A DNA stretch of 29,108 nt from Pleionea sp041589565 (GCA_041589565.1 JBFHVL010000011.1:1-29108), one strand, 5' to 3'. Numbered from the stretch's first letter, positions 14,732 through 23,172 are shown. Made by a program: numbers and translations. Notes: generated by a model from the sequence alone, not told the origin.

Positions 14732-17056
14732 CTAATTTACCACACTCTTATCTAAATTTCTGCGCTCTGGAGCATGATTCCAGAATCTTGCAGAGCTCTG
14801 TCGATAACGAATAACCTGCCATTGTCGATTACTATCCAAAGTCAGGTGAATCATGCCTGAATCACTGGTTTGAAGTAGTCGGATATTGGCCTTATGGTAA
14901 CGCTCCACAATATCGAAGTGAGGGTGCCCAAATCGATTTAGATACCCGTTGGTAACTATTGCGATATCGGGATCAACTTGCATTAAAAATGACCAGGATG
15001 AAGACGTTTTACTGCCATGATGCGGTACCAACATCACTTCTGACTGTAAATCCGACGTTTGATTCCATAACAGTTCCTTTTCGGCACTGCGTTCAATATC
15101 ACCAGTCAACAAAACCGACCGTTCACCGTATTGAATTCGTAATAAACAGGAAGCATTATTGCCTCCTTTTGCTCTAGACTGCTCTGCTTGAAACCAATGC
15201 AGTTCAACGGCATGTCTAAGATTAAGCCGAGAGTTACAGTTAGCAGGCCGTTTATTAACCGGCTCCCCCAGAATAATGTGTTCTACAGGAACTCTCTTTA
15301 CCAGAGATTGCCAATCTCCGCTGTGATCAAGATCGCTATGACTAAGCACCAAATACTTTAATTTGCTAACACCCTGCTGATTTAAAAATGGAAGTAAATA
15401 TGCATCAACGCTGGAAAAAGAATCGTCCGCATAACCCGTATCGTAAACTAGCCAATCGTCATCTAATCGAATAACGACACTTAAGCCTTGTCCAACATCA
15501 AGAAAATAAATATCTAATGGAGTACTCTTCCATGGAATTAAAACGATTAAGCCCAGCCAAACTAAATTGCTGAACAATACGATTACGATCAGCTTATGCC
15601 GGAGTCTGGTTAATAGGAAAATACTGGCCATCAGTACGGCGCCATAAATTGCAAGTGTTCGATTCAAAGGAACAGGCGCTAAAATGGCGTTTAACTCCGA
15701 CAAAAACACCGACAACCAATTTATGACGTGATCAGTTATTGAAACTAACAATATTGCGAAAGACGAATTAATACCGTGAGAAGCAAAAGCTATGAGATCG
15801 AGTGGTAACACGATAAATGTTACTACGGGAATGGCAACAATATTTGCAAACAAAGCATTAAGACTAAGGCTTCCAAATAGCAACGAGCTAAAAACAGCCA
15901 TACCTAACGACAACGCACCCTGTAATTTTAACCACGCCCAAAAAGGTTTGCTTCCGGTTAAATGTGGCAAATTCCAAAATATGGTGGCTAATGCAACTAG
16001 TGAAAGCCAAAAGCCTTCAGACAACACCGCAAGTGGGTCAAATAACAGTAAAATCACCAGCGTTATACTGAGCAAATAAAACGGCGACCAACGCACTAAA
16101 ATAAAACGACTTAATACATAAAGCGTTAAAGCAATTAATGCTCTTTGAGTGGGTGTCTCAAATCCGGCAATAAACGCGAATAAGCAGGCCACCATTAAAG
16201 AAAACAGCAATGCGACTTTCTCCGCAGGTAACCATAAACACAATGTCACACTGCGCCGCCATAACCAGCTTAATACTCCGTAACTCCAAAGAAATACCAA
16301 GCCAACATGCAAACCGGAAATCGCAATAAGATGAGCGGTACCCGAATCTTTTAGTAATTGTCGGTCGCTTTCGCCTAACGCGATCCGCTCTCCGGTAGTT
16401 AACGCCAGGTGCCACCCCTGATAAAGCTTATCTTGAGTAAGATCCTGAAAGCTCGACACCAAGTTAAACCGGAAACTCTCAAAAAACCACCTCAAGGACT
16501 TATTGGCCTGAGTCCTTTCTCCGTTTTTAATATAGCCGGTGGCATCAATACCTGAAGTAAGTGCCCAACGCTCCGTATCAAAACTACCCGGATTAAATTG
16601 TGCGTATATAGGCTTTAACCGAACCTTAAATCGCCAGGATTGCATAGGTTCAATCTCGACTTCAGGGAAATACCAGGAAAGATAAACTTGGCGAAGGTCA
16701 TTAAACTCAATTTGCGGTGTTAACTGATTTAAAGGGCAAAAATAAAAGGATACGCCTCGTTCAGATTCACGAGGCACGGAACAGACATAGCCTTCGATAT
16801 CTCGTTCGATTCGCTGTTCTAATAATGGCAGTCTGTGAGCTAATTGTCGCTCAGCAATTATGTTGGCCCAGGCTATCGCCAACCCACATCCCAATCCAAA
16901 ATATATAAGAGGATGCCACTCTTTTAAATCTCTCAGCCAGACGAAGCCAGCCAATACAGCCAAACTCAGCAGCAAACACAGAGTCAAGGGTAGCAGTGCT
17001 GGTTGAATCCATAACACACTGCACCCAACTAAGCATCCAAATGCAAAACTACGCAA
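14732..17056 (-). CDS. comEC: ComEC/Rec2 DNA internalisation channel
   Basis: ComEC carries single-stranded DNA across the inner membrane in natural transformation. The 774 residues contain an N-terminal membrane/DUF4131 part, the polytopic Competence domain (ISGLHVGL near 240, then many helices), and a C-terminal metallo-beta-lactamase-like domain beginning FLDVGQG with a metal motif in LSHSDLDHSGD. The domain order and length are those of full-length family members. The start is TTG, supported by GAGGG six bases upstream. It heads the envelope operon. A complete gene suggests competence is possible, but pilus and regulator genes are not in view. Confidence 0.94.
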   Translation of the reverse strand: MRSFAFGCLVGCSVLWIQPALLPLTLCLLLSLAVLAGFVWLRDLKEWHPLIYFGLGCGLAIAWANIIAERQLAHRLPLLEQRIERDIEGYVCSVPRESERGVSFYFCPLNQLTPQIEFNDLRQVYLSWYFPEVEIEPMQSWRFKVRLKPIYAQFNPGSFDTERWALTSGIDATGYIKNGERTQANKSLRWFFESFRFNLVSSFQDLTQDKLYQGWHLALTTGERIALGESDRQLLKDSGTAHLIAISGLHVGLVFLWSYGVLSWLWRRSVTLCLWLPAEKVALLFSLMVACLFAFIAGFETPTQRALIALTLYVLSRFILVRWSPFYLLSITLVILLLFDPLAVLSEGFWLSLVALATIFWNLPHLTGSKPFWAWLKLQGALSLGMAVFSSLLFGSLSLNALFANIVAIPVVTFIVLPLDLIAFASHGINSSFAILLVSITDHVINWLSVFLSELNAILAPVPLNRTLAIYGAVLMASIFLLTRLRHKLIVIVLFSNLVWLGLIVLIPWKSTPLDIYFLDVGQGLSVVIRLDDDWLVYDTGYADDSFSSVDAYLLPFLNQQGVSKLKYLVLSHSDLDHSGDWQSLVKRVPVEHIILGEPVNKRPANCNSRLNLRHAVELHWFQAEQSRAKGGNNASCLLRIQYGERSVLLTGDIERSAEKELLWNQTSDLQSEVMLVPHHGSKTSSSWSFLMQVDPDIAIVTNGYLNRFGHPHFDIVERYHKANIRLLQTSDSGMIHLTLDSNRQWQVIRYRQSSARFWNHAPERRNLDKSVVN

Positions 17057-17143
17057 CGTTGTCCCTCGTTTTGGAGTTTTGGTAGATAACCATCGCCTTC
17101 AAAGGCTACAATACCCGATTCCAAAAGTTAGATTTATAGTTTT

Positions 17144-17686
17144 ATGGCGCGTAAACTGATTAAACGCTTTTTGCCGGATCCAACTTCGGTTAAAAATAAT
17201 CGTTATTTAAAAGTCTTTGGTCAAGCAATTCATGATCCGCAACTGTGGCATTTAACCCGCTACTCCGTAGCTCATGCTTTTTCGTTAGGCTTGTTTTGCG
17301 CCTTCATTCCGGTACCTTTCCAAATGCTCATCGCTGCTGGCGGTGCTATTTTATTTCGCGCAAACCTGTTGCTATCGGTAGCTTTGGTTTGGGTCACTAA
17401 CCCACTTACCATGCCGATTATCTTTGGTTTTGCCTATTACGTCGGCTCTCTGTTTTTCCCGGCCTCACAGGAATCCATCGAATTTCAGTTAACTTGGGAT
17501 TGGTTAGGTAGTAGCTTGGGGGATATATGGCAGCCCTTTTTATTAGGTTGCCTGGTATGCGGAGTCATTGCCGCTATTTTAGGGCATGTGGCGATTCGTT
17601 TATTCTGGCGAATCCATGTGGTCAATCAGTGGAAGGTTCGAGCGCTCAAACGCGCTCATCAACAGTCAGAGTCAACAAACTCATAG
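17144..17686 (+). CDS. DUF2062 membrane protein
   Basis: This 180-residue protein has a basic N-terminus and three or so membrane segments. HAFSLGLFCAFIPVPFQML and LVWVTNPLTMPIIFG are the diagnostic DUF2062 texts. The function of the family is unknown. The gene is divergent from comEC, 87 bp away, and convergent with lolD, the same neighbourhood as in pseudomonads. No ribosome site is evident ahead of the ATG. Confidence 0.88.
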   Translation: MARKLIKRFLPDPTSVKNNRYLKVFGQAIHDPQLWHLTRYSVAHAFSLGLFCAFIPVPFQMLIAAGGAILFRANLLLSVALVWVTNPLTMPIIFGFAYYVGSLFFPASQESIEFQLTWDWLGSSLGDIWQPFLLGCLVCGVIAAILGHVAIRLFWRIHVVNQWKVRALKRAHQQSESTNS

Positions 17687-17709
17687 ATTGAGGCGTTGGT
17701 TTGCCATTA

Positions 17710-17734
17710 CCCCAAACTGATAACTCAGCTGGGG
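17710..17734. terminator. Hairpin between convergent DUF2062 gene and lolD (weak terminator)
   Basis: CCCCA (17710-17714) pairs with TGGGG (17730-17734), with an inner CTGA/TCAG helix. No T-run follows on either strand, so intrinsic termination is uncertain. Confidence 0.35.
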
Positions 17735-17741
17735 CTTGCGC

Positions 17742-18422
17742 TTACTCCGAAAGATGTCCATTAACCAGATGAAGTTGCCTTCCTGCCCTTTCTGCTAGCC
17801 TGCGATCATGGGTTACGACAATCAGACTGGTATTCAGTTGCTGATTCAAATCCAGCATAAGCTGATACACCTTTTGAGCGTTTTCTTCATCCAGATTTCC
17901 GGTTGGCTCATCGGCCAGTATACAGGACGGTTTGGTTACCAATGCTCGGGCTATGGCGATGCGTTGTCGTTCACCGCCCGACAATTCTCCCGGCTTATGC
18001 GTGATACGCTGCTCTAGCCCCACCATACCAATCATTTCCTGCGCCTGTGCTAAAGCACTCTTCTTTTTCATGCCGCGAATTAACAGAGGCATAGCGACGT
18101 TTTCTAGCGCCGTAAACTCGGCCAATAAATGATGGAACTGATAAATAAAGCCTAAATGATGATTTCGCCAATCACCTTGCTGGCGACGGCTCATTTGATG
18201 GATATTTTGTCCCATGATTAAAACTTCACCCGATGAGGCTTCATCCAGTCCGCCTAGCAAGTGCAGTAAGGTACTTTTGCCCGAGCCTGACGCACCGACA
18301 ATCGAAACGCTCTCCCCGGCAGAGATAGTTATATCAATGGACTTTAATACTTCAACTTCACGATTTCCGTCCTGATAACGTTTAGCCAACTCACGACAAG
18401 TCAACACTTCGGAATTACTCAT
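17742..18422 (-). CDS. lolD: Lipoprotein-releasing ABC transporter ATPase LolD
   Basis: LolD is the ATPase of the Lol complex, which extracts outer-membrane lipoproteins from the inner membrane and passes them to LolA. It shows Walker A GASGSGKST, signature LSGGERQR, Walker B ILADEPTG and the VVTHD switch. GFIYQFHHLL is the LolD-type Q-loop. Length 226 is normal. Its ATG overlaps the end of the permease gene by 8 nt, so the two are translationally coupled. Confidence 0.95.
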   Translation of the reverse strand: MSNSEVLTCRELAKRYQDGNREVEVLKSIDITISAGESVSIVGASGSGKSTLLHLLGGLDEASSGEVLIMGQNIHQMSRRQQGDWRNHHLGFIYQFHHLLAEFTALENVAMPLLIRGMKKKSALAQAQEMIGMVGLEQRITHKPGELSGGERQRIAIARALVTKPSCILADEPTGNLDEENAQKVYQLMLDLNQQLNTSLIVVTHDRRLAERAGRQLHLVNGHLSE

Positions 18423-19665
18423 ACTTCAAGGCCTCCGCTGGTCGTGTTTTTGACGCTCGCCACGCCGGGTATAAAGTTGCCAGTACACTCATTAATAAAG
18501 CGGCAATCGTAATATTTATGACATCAGAGGATTTGAGTTCGCTGGGTAAAAAGCCAATAAAATAAACATCACCCGGAACCAGTGCGACACCGAATTGTTG
18601 CTCAAACCATTGCACAATATCTGGTAAATTGGTGGCCAGCGCAATGCCGGAAATAACGCCCAAAATTGTACCAAACACCCCATTCACACTGCCTTGAACC
18701 ATAAATATTTTCATTATGGTGGAAGGCGAAGCCCCTAATGTTCGCATGATTGCTATGTCTGATTGCTTATCGGTAACTACCATCACCATAGTAGAAACGA
18801 TGTTAAATGCGGCCACCGCGATAATCAGTGTTAGCAAAATAAACATCATGTTCTTTTCCATCTGTATGGCTCTAAACAACGGACCTTGGGTTCGATTCCA
18901 ATCGCTGACCCAATAATCCATACCAACAATCGAGCGTAAATGTTCCGAAGATATATGCGCTTTAAGAACTTCTTCGACTTTAACCCTGACAGCACTGACC
19001 TTATCGCCTTTTCGCAATAGACGAGCAGCATCATCGATATGGATCATGGCCACTCTAGAGTCCAGTTCCGACTTGGTCTCAAACAAACCTTTGATGGTAA
19101 ACCGACGGTAGCGTGGAGATATACCCGCGGGCGAAACCGTTGAACCTTCCACAACTAATACTGTGATCTTATCACCCACCCATAGCCCTAAGTTACGAGC
19201 CATCCCAGAGCCAATGATAATGCCGTAATTGCCGGCTTCCAGGTCAAACAGGGAGCCACTTAGCATGTAATCTTCGATCACCGAAACTTCGGCTTCTTTT
19301 TCGGGAAGTACGCCTTGCAAAATGCCGTATTCAGTGCCCGCAAATTCACTTTTGAACATGGCCGTCGAATCGATATAAGGCGACACTGCCACTACCGACG
19401 GCTCCGTGCGGATTTGCTGCTCCAACGACCTCCAGTCGGAAATACCGTCGCCCCGCTCACCAACGATGATATGAGGAACGGTACCTAAAATACGCTCTCG
19501 CAGTTCACGCTCAAACCCATTCATAACGGACATTACGGTAATCAAAACCATAACGCCCAAAGCAATCCCCAGCATTGAGGCCAGAGCGATAAAAGAGATA
19601 AAGTGATTCTTGCGCTTGGCACGGGTGTATCTCAGGCCAACGAACCAGGAAAAGGGAAACTTCAT
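18415..19665 (-). CDS. Lipoprotein-releasing permease, LolC/LolE family
   Basis: This is the membrane subunit of the Lol transporter. One N-terminal helix (FISFIALASMLGIALGVMVL) is followed by a large periplasmic domain (about 50-270) and three C-terminal helices of the FtsX fold (MMFILLTLIIAVAAF, GVFGTILGVISG, NITIAALLMSVLA). Length 416 is typical. Only one permease accompanies lolD here, whereas E. coli has lolC-lolD-lolE. It may work as a homodimer (LolF type), or a second subunit may be encoded elsewhere, so I give no definite symbol. No clear ribosome site precedes the ATG. Confidence 0.93.
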   Translation of the reverse strand: MKFPFSWFVGLRYTRAKRKNHFISFIALASMLGIALGVMVLITVMSVMNGFERELRERILGTVPHIIVGERGDGISDWRSLEQQIRTEPSVVAVSPYIDSTAMFKSEFAGTEYGILQGVLPEKEAEVSVIEDYMLSGSLFDLEAGNYGIIIGSGMARNLGLWVGDKITVLVVEGSTVSPAGISPRYRRFTIKGLFETKSELDSRVAMIHIDDAARLLRKGDKVSAVRVKVEEVLKAHISSEHLRSIVGMDYWVSDWNRTQGPLFRAIQMEKNMMFILLTLIIAVAAFNIVSTMVMVVTDKQSDIAIMRTLGASPSTIMKIFMVQGSVNGVFGTILGVISGIALATNLPDIVQWFEQQFGVALVPGDVYFIGFLPSELKSSDVINITIAALLMSVLATLYPAWRASKTRPAEALKYE

Positions 19666-19699
19666 AGAAAAATTTAAAAACTCGCTTATTTTTAGTAAG

Positions 19700-19727
19700 T
19701 TATCACAGTTTTTTAAGCTATTATATT
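19700..19727 (+). promoter_or_regulatory. Putative promoter of the PilZ gene
   Basis: TTATCA (19700-19705), 16 bp, TATATT (19722-19727). The predicted start is near 19733, giving a leader of about 180 nt before the PilZ ATG. Confidence 0.45.
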
Positions 19728-19729
19728 AA

Positions 19730-19748
19730 GGAATCTGTGACAGGTTCC
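19730..19748. promoter_or_regulatory. 19-bp near-perfect palindrome at the start site
   Basis: GGAATCTGT, G, ACAGGTTCC: 8 of 9 positions are symmetrical. It begins 2 bp after the proposed -10 and covers the likely transcription start, which is where a repressor would sit. No regulator family is recognised. Confidence 0.4.
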
Positions 19749-19770
19749 TCAGATAACGGCTTCCATGCAA

Positions 19771-19844
19771 CGTCACCAATCCTTATAGTATGAGTAGTCG
19801 GTGACGAGCAGCGCTATATGCTACCTAGGACAGGTAAACAGCGC
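19771..19844 (+). promoter_or_regulatory. Folded leader upstream of the PilZ gene
   Basis: Two hairpins stand side by side. CGTCACC (19771-19777) pairs with GGTGACG (19800-19806). GCGCT (19811-19815) pairs with AGCGC (19840-19844) and encloses TACCT/AGGTA (19822-19826 with 19832-19836). A cis-acting RNA is possible. A c-di-GMP riboswitch was considered because of the PilZ gene, but its conserved core is not visible. Confidence 0.35.
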
Positions 19845-19913
19845 AAAGGTTTTCGCGAATAGCGGTTAATTCTGGCTTCGAGCCCCCTGAAACGGCAGGA
19901 GAATACAACATCC

Positions 19914-20480
19914 ATGTCTTTGGATAACGAAAAGCGCGAGTTTTATCGCATCGAAGATGAAGTCACAATGGAGCTTACGCCCGTTGCTGATGGAGAGTCG
20001 TCCGAGTTACTGTCTAACGCGCGCGAAGAATTACCTGAAGCAATTCAAACATTGCGTCAACTGCGACAACTGGACTCTGAAAGTCAGCAGTTATTAAGGC
20101 TTATACAAGATAAGCATCGTGAAGTGGCGGCTTATCTGAAAGTTCAAAATAAGAAAATTGATGTATTGGCTCGAGCAGTAGCCAGTCAACTTAAAGGTAA
20201 CTTTCAACAACACAGAGTTAACATCAGTGGGAACGGTCTAAAATTTAACAGCCAGCAGCCCATGGTCATGGATTCAGTCTGGCGGTTACGTATTTTACTA
20301 TTTCCAGATTGCGTTGGGTTCGTGTGCCTTGCCAAAGTGGTTAGTTGCGAGCCTGCAGCAAAGGGTTTTGAAGTAGCGTTAGAATTTTGCGATATCCTGC
20401 AACAGGATCAAGACGCATTGGTGAAACATATTACTCAGTTACAATCTGAACAGCTGCGCAAAGAACGGCTGGAAAGCTAA
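19914..20480 (+). CDS. PilZ-domain protein with internal helical insertion
   Basis: This is a probable cyclic-di-GMP receptor. The RxxxR motif is R8-R12 (KREFYRIED) and the NxSxxG motif is N103-G108 (VNISGNGLKF), followed by beta-rich PilZ text. The motifs are about 90 residues apart, far more than in a minimal PilZ domain. The interval (about 35-100) is predicted helical and rich in Leu, Gln and Glu. This recalls tetrameric PilZ proteins such as Xcc6012, where inserted heptad helices drive oligomerisation. AGGAG lies 12 bases ahead of the ATG, a rather long spacing. It is 10 bp from the next gene and likely in an operon with it. Confidence 0.85.
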   Translation: MSLDNEKREFYRIEDEVTMELTPVADGESSELLSNAREELPEAIQTLRQLRQLDSESQQLLRLIQDKHREVAAYLKVQNKKIDVLARAVASQLKGNFQQHRVNISGNGLKFNSQQPMVMDSVWRLRILLFPDCVGFVCLAKVVSCEPAAKGFEVALEFCDILQQDQDALVKHITQLQSEQLRKERLES

Positions 20481-20490
20481 GGAGCACATT

Positions 20491-20760
20491 ATGAAATCAT
20501 GGTTATTGGTCAGTGTATTATTAACATCACTGAGTCTAAGTGCAGCCACTACTCCAACGGCTGTTGGTGAGCAAGGCGCCAAACAGGTAACAACGCCTCG
20601 CTCAGGTCAAAGCATGGAAAAGGTACGAGAAAGTTTTGGCGAACCGGAGCAACAAGCACCTGCTATCGGCGAACCACCAATTACCCGCTGGGTTTACAAA
20701 GACTTCACCGTGTATTTCGAGCACGACCGCGTCATTCACTCAGTAAAGCATCGTGGTTAA
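20491..20760 (+). CDS. Small exported protein, conserved, function unknown
   Basis: This is an 89-residue protein with a signal peptide of about 19 residues (MKSWLLVSVLLTSLSLSAA) and no lipobox. The mature part reads MEKVRESFGEPEQ, then GEPPITRWVYKDFTVYFEHDRVIHSV. That pattern (short helix, G-x-P turn, then strands) resembles the BamE/SmpA-OmlA fold, but the match is by eye only. GGAG is correctly spaced. It is coupled in transcription to the PilZ gene, which hints at, but does not show, a shared envelope role. Confidence 0.82.
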   Translation: MKSWLLVSVLLTSLSLSAATTPTAVGEQGAKQVTTPRSGQSMEKVRESFGEPEQQAPAIGEPPITRWVYKDFTVYFEHDRVIHSVKHRG

Positions 20761-20798
20761 GCGTTAAATCCAATTTGGTCTAACACGCATCAATGATT

Positions 20799-20823
20799 AG
20801 CCCTTCTAACCTTTTGAAGGGCT
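20799..20823. terminator. Hairpin at the convergent end of the exported-protein gene and mscS
   Basis: AGCCCTTC (20799-20806) pairs exactly with GAAGGGCT (20816-20823). It includes the stop codon of the mscS-family gene. There is no strong T-run on either side, so it is a probable but non-canonical terminator for both strands. Confidence 0.5.
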
Positions 20824-21954
20824 TGAGTCTTGTACTATTCCTGCCAGCTCTGGCGATTCCATTTTTACATGCAACGTTGATGTTGGGAACGCAATTTCAG
20901 CTTTGTGCTGTTCAATAATCTTAGCGATCTTCAACAACACATCCTGTTTCACTTCGTGAAACTTAATCCAGTCAGTGGTTTTGGTAAATGCATAAACAAA
21001 AAAATCAACAGAAGAGGCATTAAATGCATTAAAGTTCACTATCATGGTTTGTTCCGGCTCTATATCAGGATGCTCTTTCAACATGGCTTTCACAGCTTCC
21101 ACAACTGCCGACATTTGATGTAGATCGTCATATCGAATTCCAATTGTTTCATAAATACGGCGATTGGACATTCTTGATGGGTTTTCTACCGTAATGGAAT
21201 TAAAAATGGAATTAGGTACGTAGAGTGGACGTTTATCAAAAGTTCGAATACGCGTTTGACGCCAGCCGATATATTCTACGGTGCCTTCTATACTTCGATC
21301 AGGACTTCGAACCCAGTCTCCTACCGCAAAAGGACGATCAAGATAAATGATTAGTCCACCAAAAAAATTAGCTAACAAATCTTTAGCCGCAAAACTAATA
21401 GCAAGTCCACCAATGCCACCAAATGCCAATACTGCACTGATACTCACACCAATTGTTTGCAGCACAACTAATGTAAATGTAATGATAACCGAAATACGTA
21501 ATAACTTGCTGATAGCATGAATGGTAGTTTGATCAACCCGTTCATCAGGATCGCGTGCCGGTTGGCTGTCGATCATATGGGATTCAACTTCACGGATCAG
21601 CCGTGTTAAAAACCAACCAAATAAGCCAATCAGCGCTACATCATGTAACATGACTGGCTCTGAGCTTTTCCCCATCTGTATTTGAATAATATCAATTATG
21701 TAATTCGACTCAGATGACTCAATCGCAAATGTAATTCCAGTGATCCAAATTGCCCAGGTAACTGGCGAGGCCAAAGCTTTTAAAAAAGCATCATCCCAAA
21801 AAGTTCGTGTTTTAATAATTTTAGAGTACAACTTGGAGTGAAAATAACGCCAGATTAAATTTATAAAAAGCGTCGCTAATACAATAATAAATATTTCCGT
21901 GATCCAGGCCGACTCGCCCTGAAAATCATATAGCTGCTGTTTTAAATACTCCAT
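20806..21954 (-). CDS. Mechanosensitive ion channel, MscS family
   Basis: This inner-membrane channel would release solutes on membrane stretch. Of 382 residues, four or five helices occupy the first ~200. The pore helix text is AVLAFGGIGGLAISFAAKDLLANFFGGL, rich in Gly/Ala as in MscS TM3, followed by the DRPFAVGDWV beta-domain motif. The size and extra N-terminal helices fit the YbdG/YnaI-type subfamily rather than minimal MscS. AAGG precedes the ATG. It starts 36 bp after nagZ ends, so the two are probably co-transcribed. Confidence 0.92.
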   Translation of the reverse strand: MEYLKQQLYDFQGESAWITEIFIIVLATLFINLIWRYFHSKLYSKIIKTRTFWDDAFLKALASPVTWAIWITGITFAIESSESNYIIDIIQIQMGKSSEPVMLHDVALIGLFGWFLTRLIREVESHMIDSQPARDPDERVDQTTIHAISKLLRISVIITFTLVVLQTIGVSISAVLAFGGIGGLAISFAAKDLLANFFGGLIIYLDRPFAVGDWVRSPDRSIEGTVEYIGWRQTRIRTFDKRPLYVPNSIFNSITVENPSRMSNRRIYETIGIRYDDLHQMSAVVEAVKAMLKEHPDIEPEQTMIVNFNAFNASSVDFFVYAFTKTTDWIKFHEVKQDVLLKIAKIIEQHKAEIAFPTSTLHVKMESPELAGIVQDSSPSKG

Positions 21955-21990
21955 GCCAATACCTTAAATTTTTTTAACCAAAACTAAAAA

Positions 21991-23010
21991 TTAGCTCAAA
22001 GACTCTAGATAAGCGCGACTCTCAATCAAACGTGTATCTTCTTTTAAAGTCGATAAATCTAGTTTATGTTTTTGCCGCGCTTTCATAGCTGAAATTCTGC
22101 GACTACTTTGTGTATTTATTCGATTACGCAAATACTCCAAAACGTCTCCAGCTACGCTAGGCTGATTACATACCAATACCATATCGCAATCGGCCTGCAT
22201 GGCAGCTTCCGCTCGATCAATAAAGTTTCCGACGACTTCTGCACCTTTCATACTCAAGTCATCGGTAAAAACAGCCCCATCAAACGCTAAAGTCTGCCGT
22301 AAAATATCTTTAACCCAGCGACCAGAGAAACCAGCAGGTAACTTATCGACCGCTGGATAAATTACGTGGGCGGGCATAACGCCCGACAACATAGAAGCCA
22401 GCTTGGCAAAAGGTTTTAAATCATGCTGCTCGATTTTCTCAAAGCTTCGTGCATCGAGCGGCAGCTCCACATGAGAGTCGGCATCGACACTGCCATGTCC
22501 GGGAAAATGTTTGCCCGTAGCAGCCATTCCACAGATTTTCATGCTTTCTATGTATATCTTGGCCAGTTCAATAATCAATTCGGGCTCTTCGTGAAATGCC
22601 CGATCTCCAATCACACGGCTGGTTTGAGTACATACATCCAAAACTGGCGTAAAACTGATATCGAATCCAACCGATAAGGTTTCTAAAGCCATGACCTGCG
22701 CATGGTGTTTCGCTAGCAACCGGGCCTGATCCATTGATGTGCTCATTTGCTCAATGGTTCGAAAAGCGGGTAATCGGGTAAATCCATTAACCAATCGTTG
22801 TACGCGCCCGCCTTCCTGATCGACAGCCAGAAGCAAAGAAGAATTCAGGGTTTCGATTTGTCGATTCAAATCCAAAACCTGTCGCGGATTTTCAATATTA
22901 CGGGCAAATAAGATCACGCCTCCACAGGCGGGATGTTTTAGCATCTCTTTTTCTTCAGCGTCGATGGTGGTCGTTTTTAAGTCCACCATCACGGGTCCTG
23001 GCTGCTGCAT
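21991..23010 (-). CDS. nagZ: Beta-N-acetylglucosaminidase NagZ
   Basis: NagZ is a cytosolic GH3 enzyme that removes GlcNAc from anhydro-muropeptides during peptidoglycan recycling, and its products signal to AmpC regulators in many species. From the chosen start, KHFPGHG is at 167-173 (the flexible loop with the catalytic His) and FTDDLSMKGA carries the nucleophile at D250. I start at the ATG at 23010 (MQQPGPVMVDL), because E. coli NagZ begins at the same place. The open frame continues 35 codons upstream with no homology. AGAAGG is 11 bases ahead, a little far. Length 340 is normal. Confidence 0.94.
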   Translation of the reverse strand: MQQPGPVMVDLKTTTIDAEEKEMLKHPACGGVILFARNIENPRQVLDLNRQIETLNSSLLLAVDQEGGRVQRLVNGFTRLPAFRTIEQMSTSMDQARLLAKHHAQVMALETLSVGFDISFTPVLDVCTQTSRVIGDRAFHEEPELIIELAKIYIESMKICGMAATGKHFPGHGSVDADSHVELPLDARSFEKIEQHDLKPFAKLASMLSGVMPAHVIYPAVDKLPAGFSGRWVKDILRQTLAFDGAVFTDDLSMKGAEVVGNFIDRAEAAMQADCDMVLVCNQPSVAGDVLEYLRNRINTQSSRRISAMKARQKHKLDLSTLKEDTRLIESRAYLESLS

Positions 23011-23107
23011 AAAAATGTCTACCTTCTTTAAAAAGTGGGCTAATGCTACCGAATCGAGGCGGTTTACCGCAATACAAACATGGAAAACCACTAATCTAGT
23101 ACTAATG

Positions 23108-23140
23108 TTGAGCACTCAAGTGCTCAAACCATCGCGATGG
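23108..23140. promoter_or_regulatory. Two adjacent perfect palindromes between nagZ and the M2 peptidase
   Basis: TTGAGCACT, CA, AGTGCTCAA (23108-23127) is a 20-bp site with 9-bp perfect arms. One base later comes CCATCGCGATGG (23129-23140), a 12-bp perfect palindrome. They lie just upstream of the proposed -35 of the peptidase gene and about 100 bp before nagZ, centred near -62 and -45 of the peptidase start site. This is where activators often bind. The regulator is unknown. Confidence 0.55.
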
Positions 23141-23144
23141 TGAC

Positions 23145-23172
23145 TTGATGTGGTTTACCAGCTTCGTATACT
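23145..23172 (+). promoter_or_regulatory. Putative promoter of the M2 peptidase gene
   Basis: TTGATG (23145-23150), 16 bp, TATACT (23167-23172). This would start transcription near 23179, leaving a leader of about 28 nt that includes AGGTG before the ATG. Confidence 0.5.

Noticed and set aside
19806..19870. c-di-GMP (GEMM) riboswitch before the PilZ gene
   Set aside because: GCGCAAAGG recalls part of the motif, but the paired arms, GNRA-type loop and conserved core order are missing. Only a generic folded leader can be supported.
23011..23115. 35-codon N-terminal extension of nagZ
   Set aside because: It has no homology to NagZ, overlaps the promoter-side region, and the inner ATG matches the E. 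coli start.
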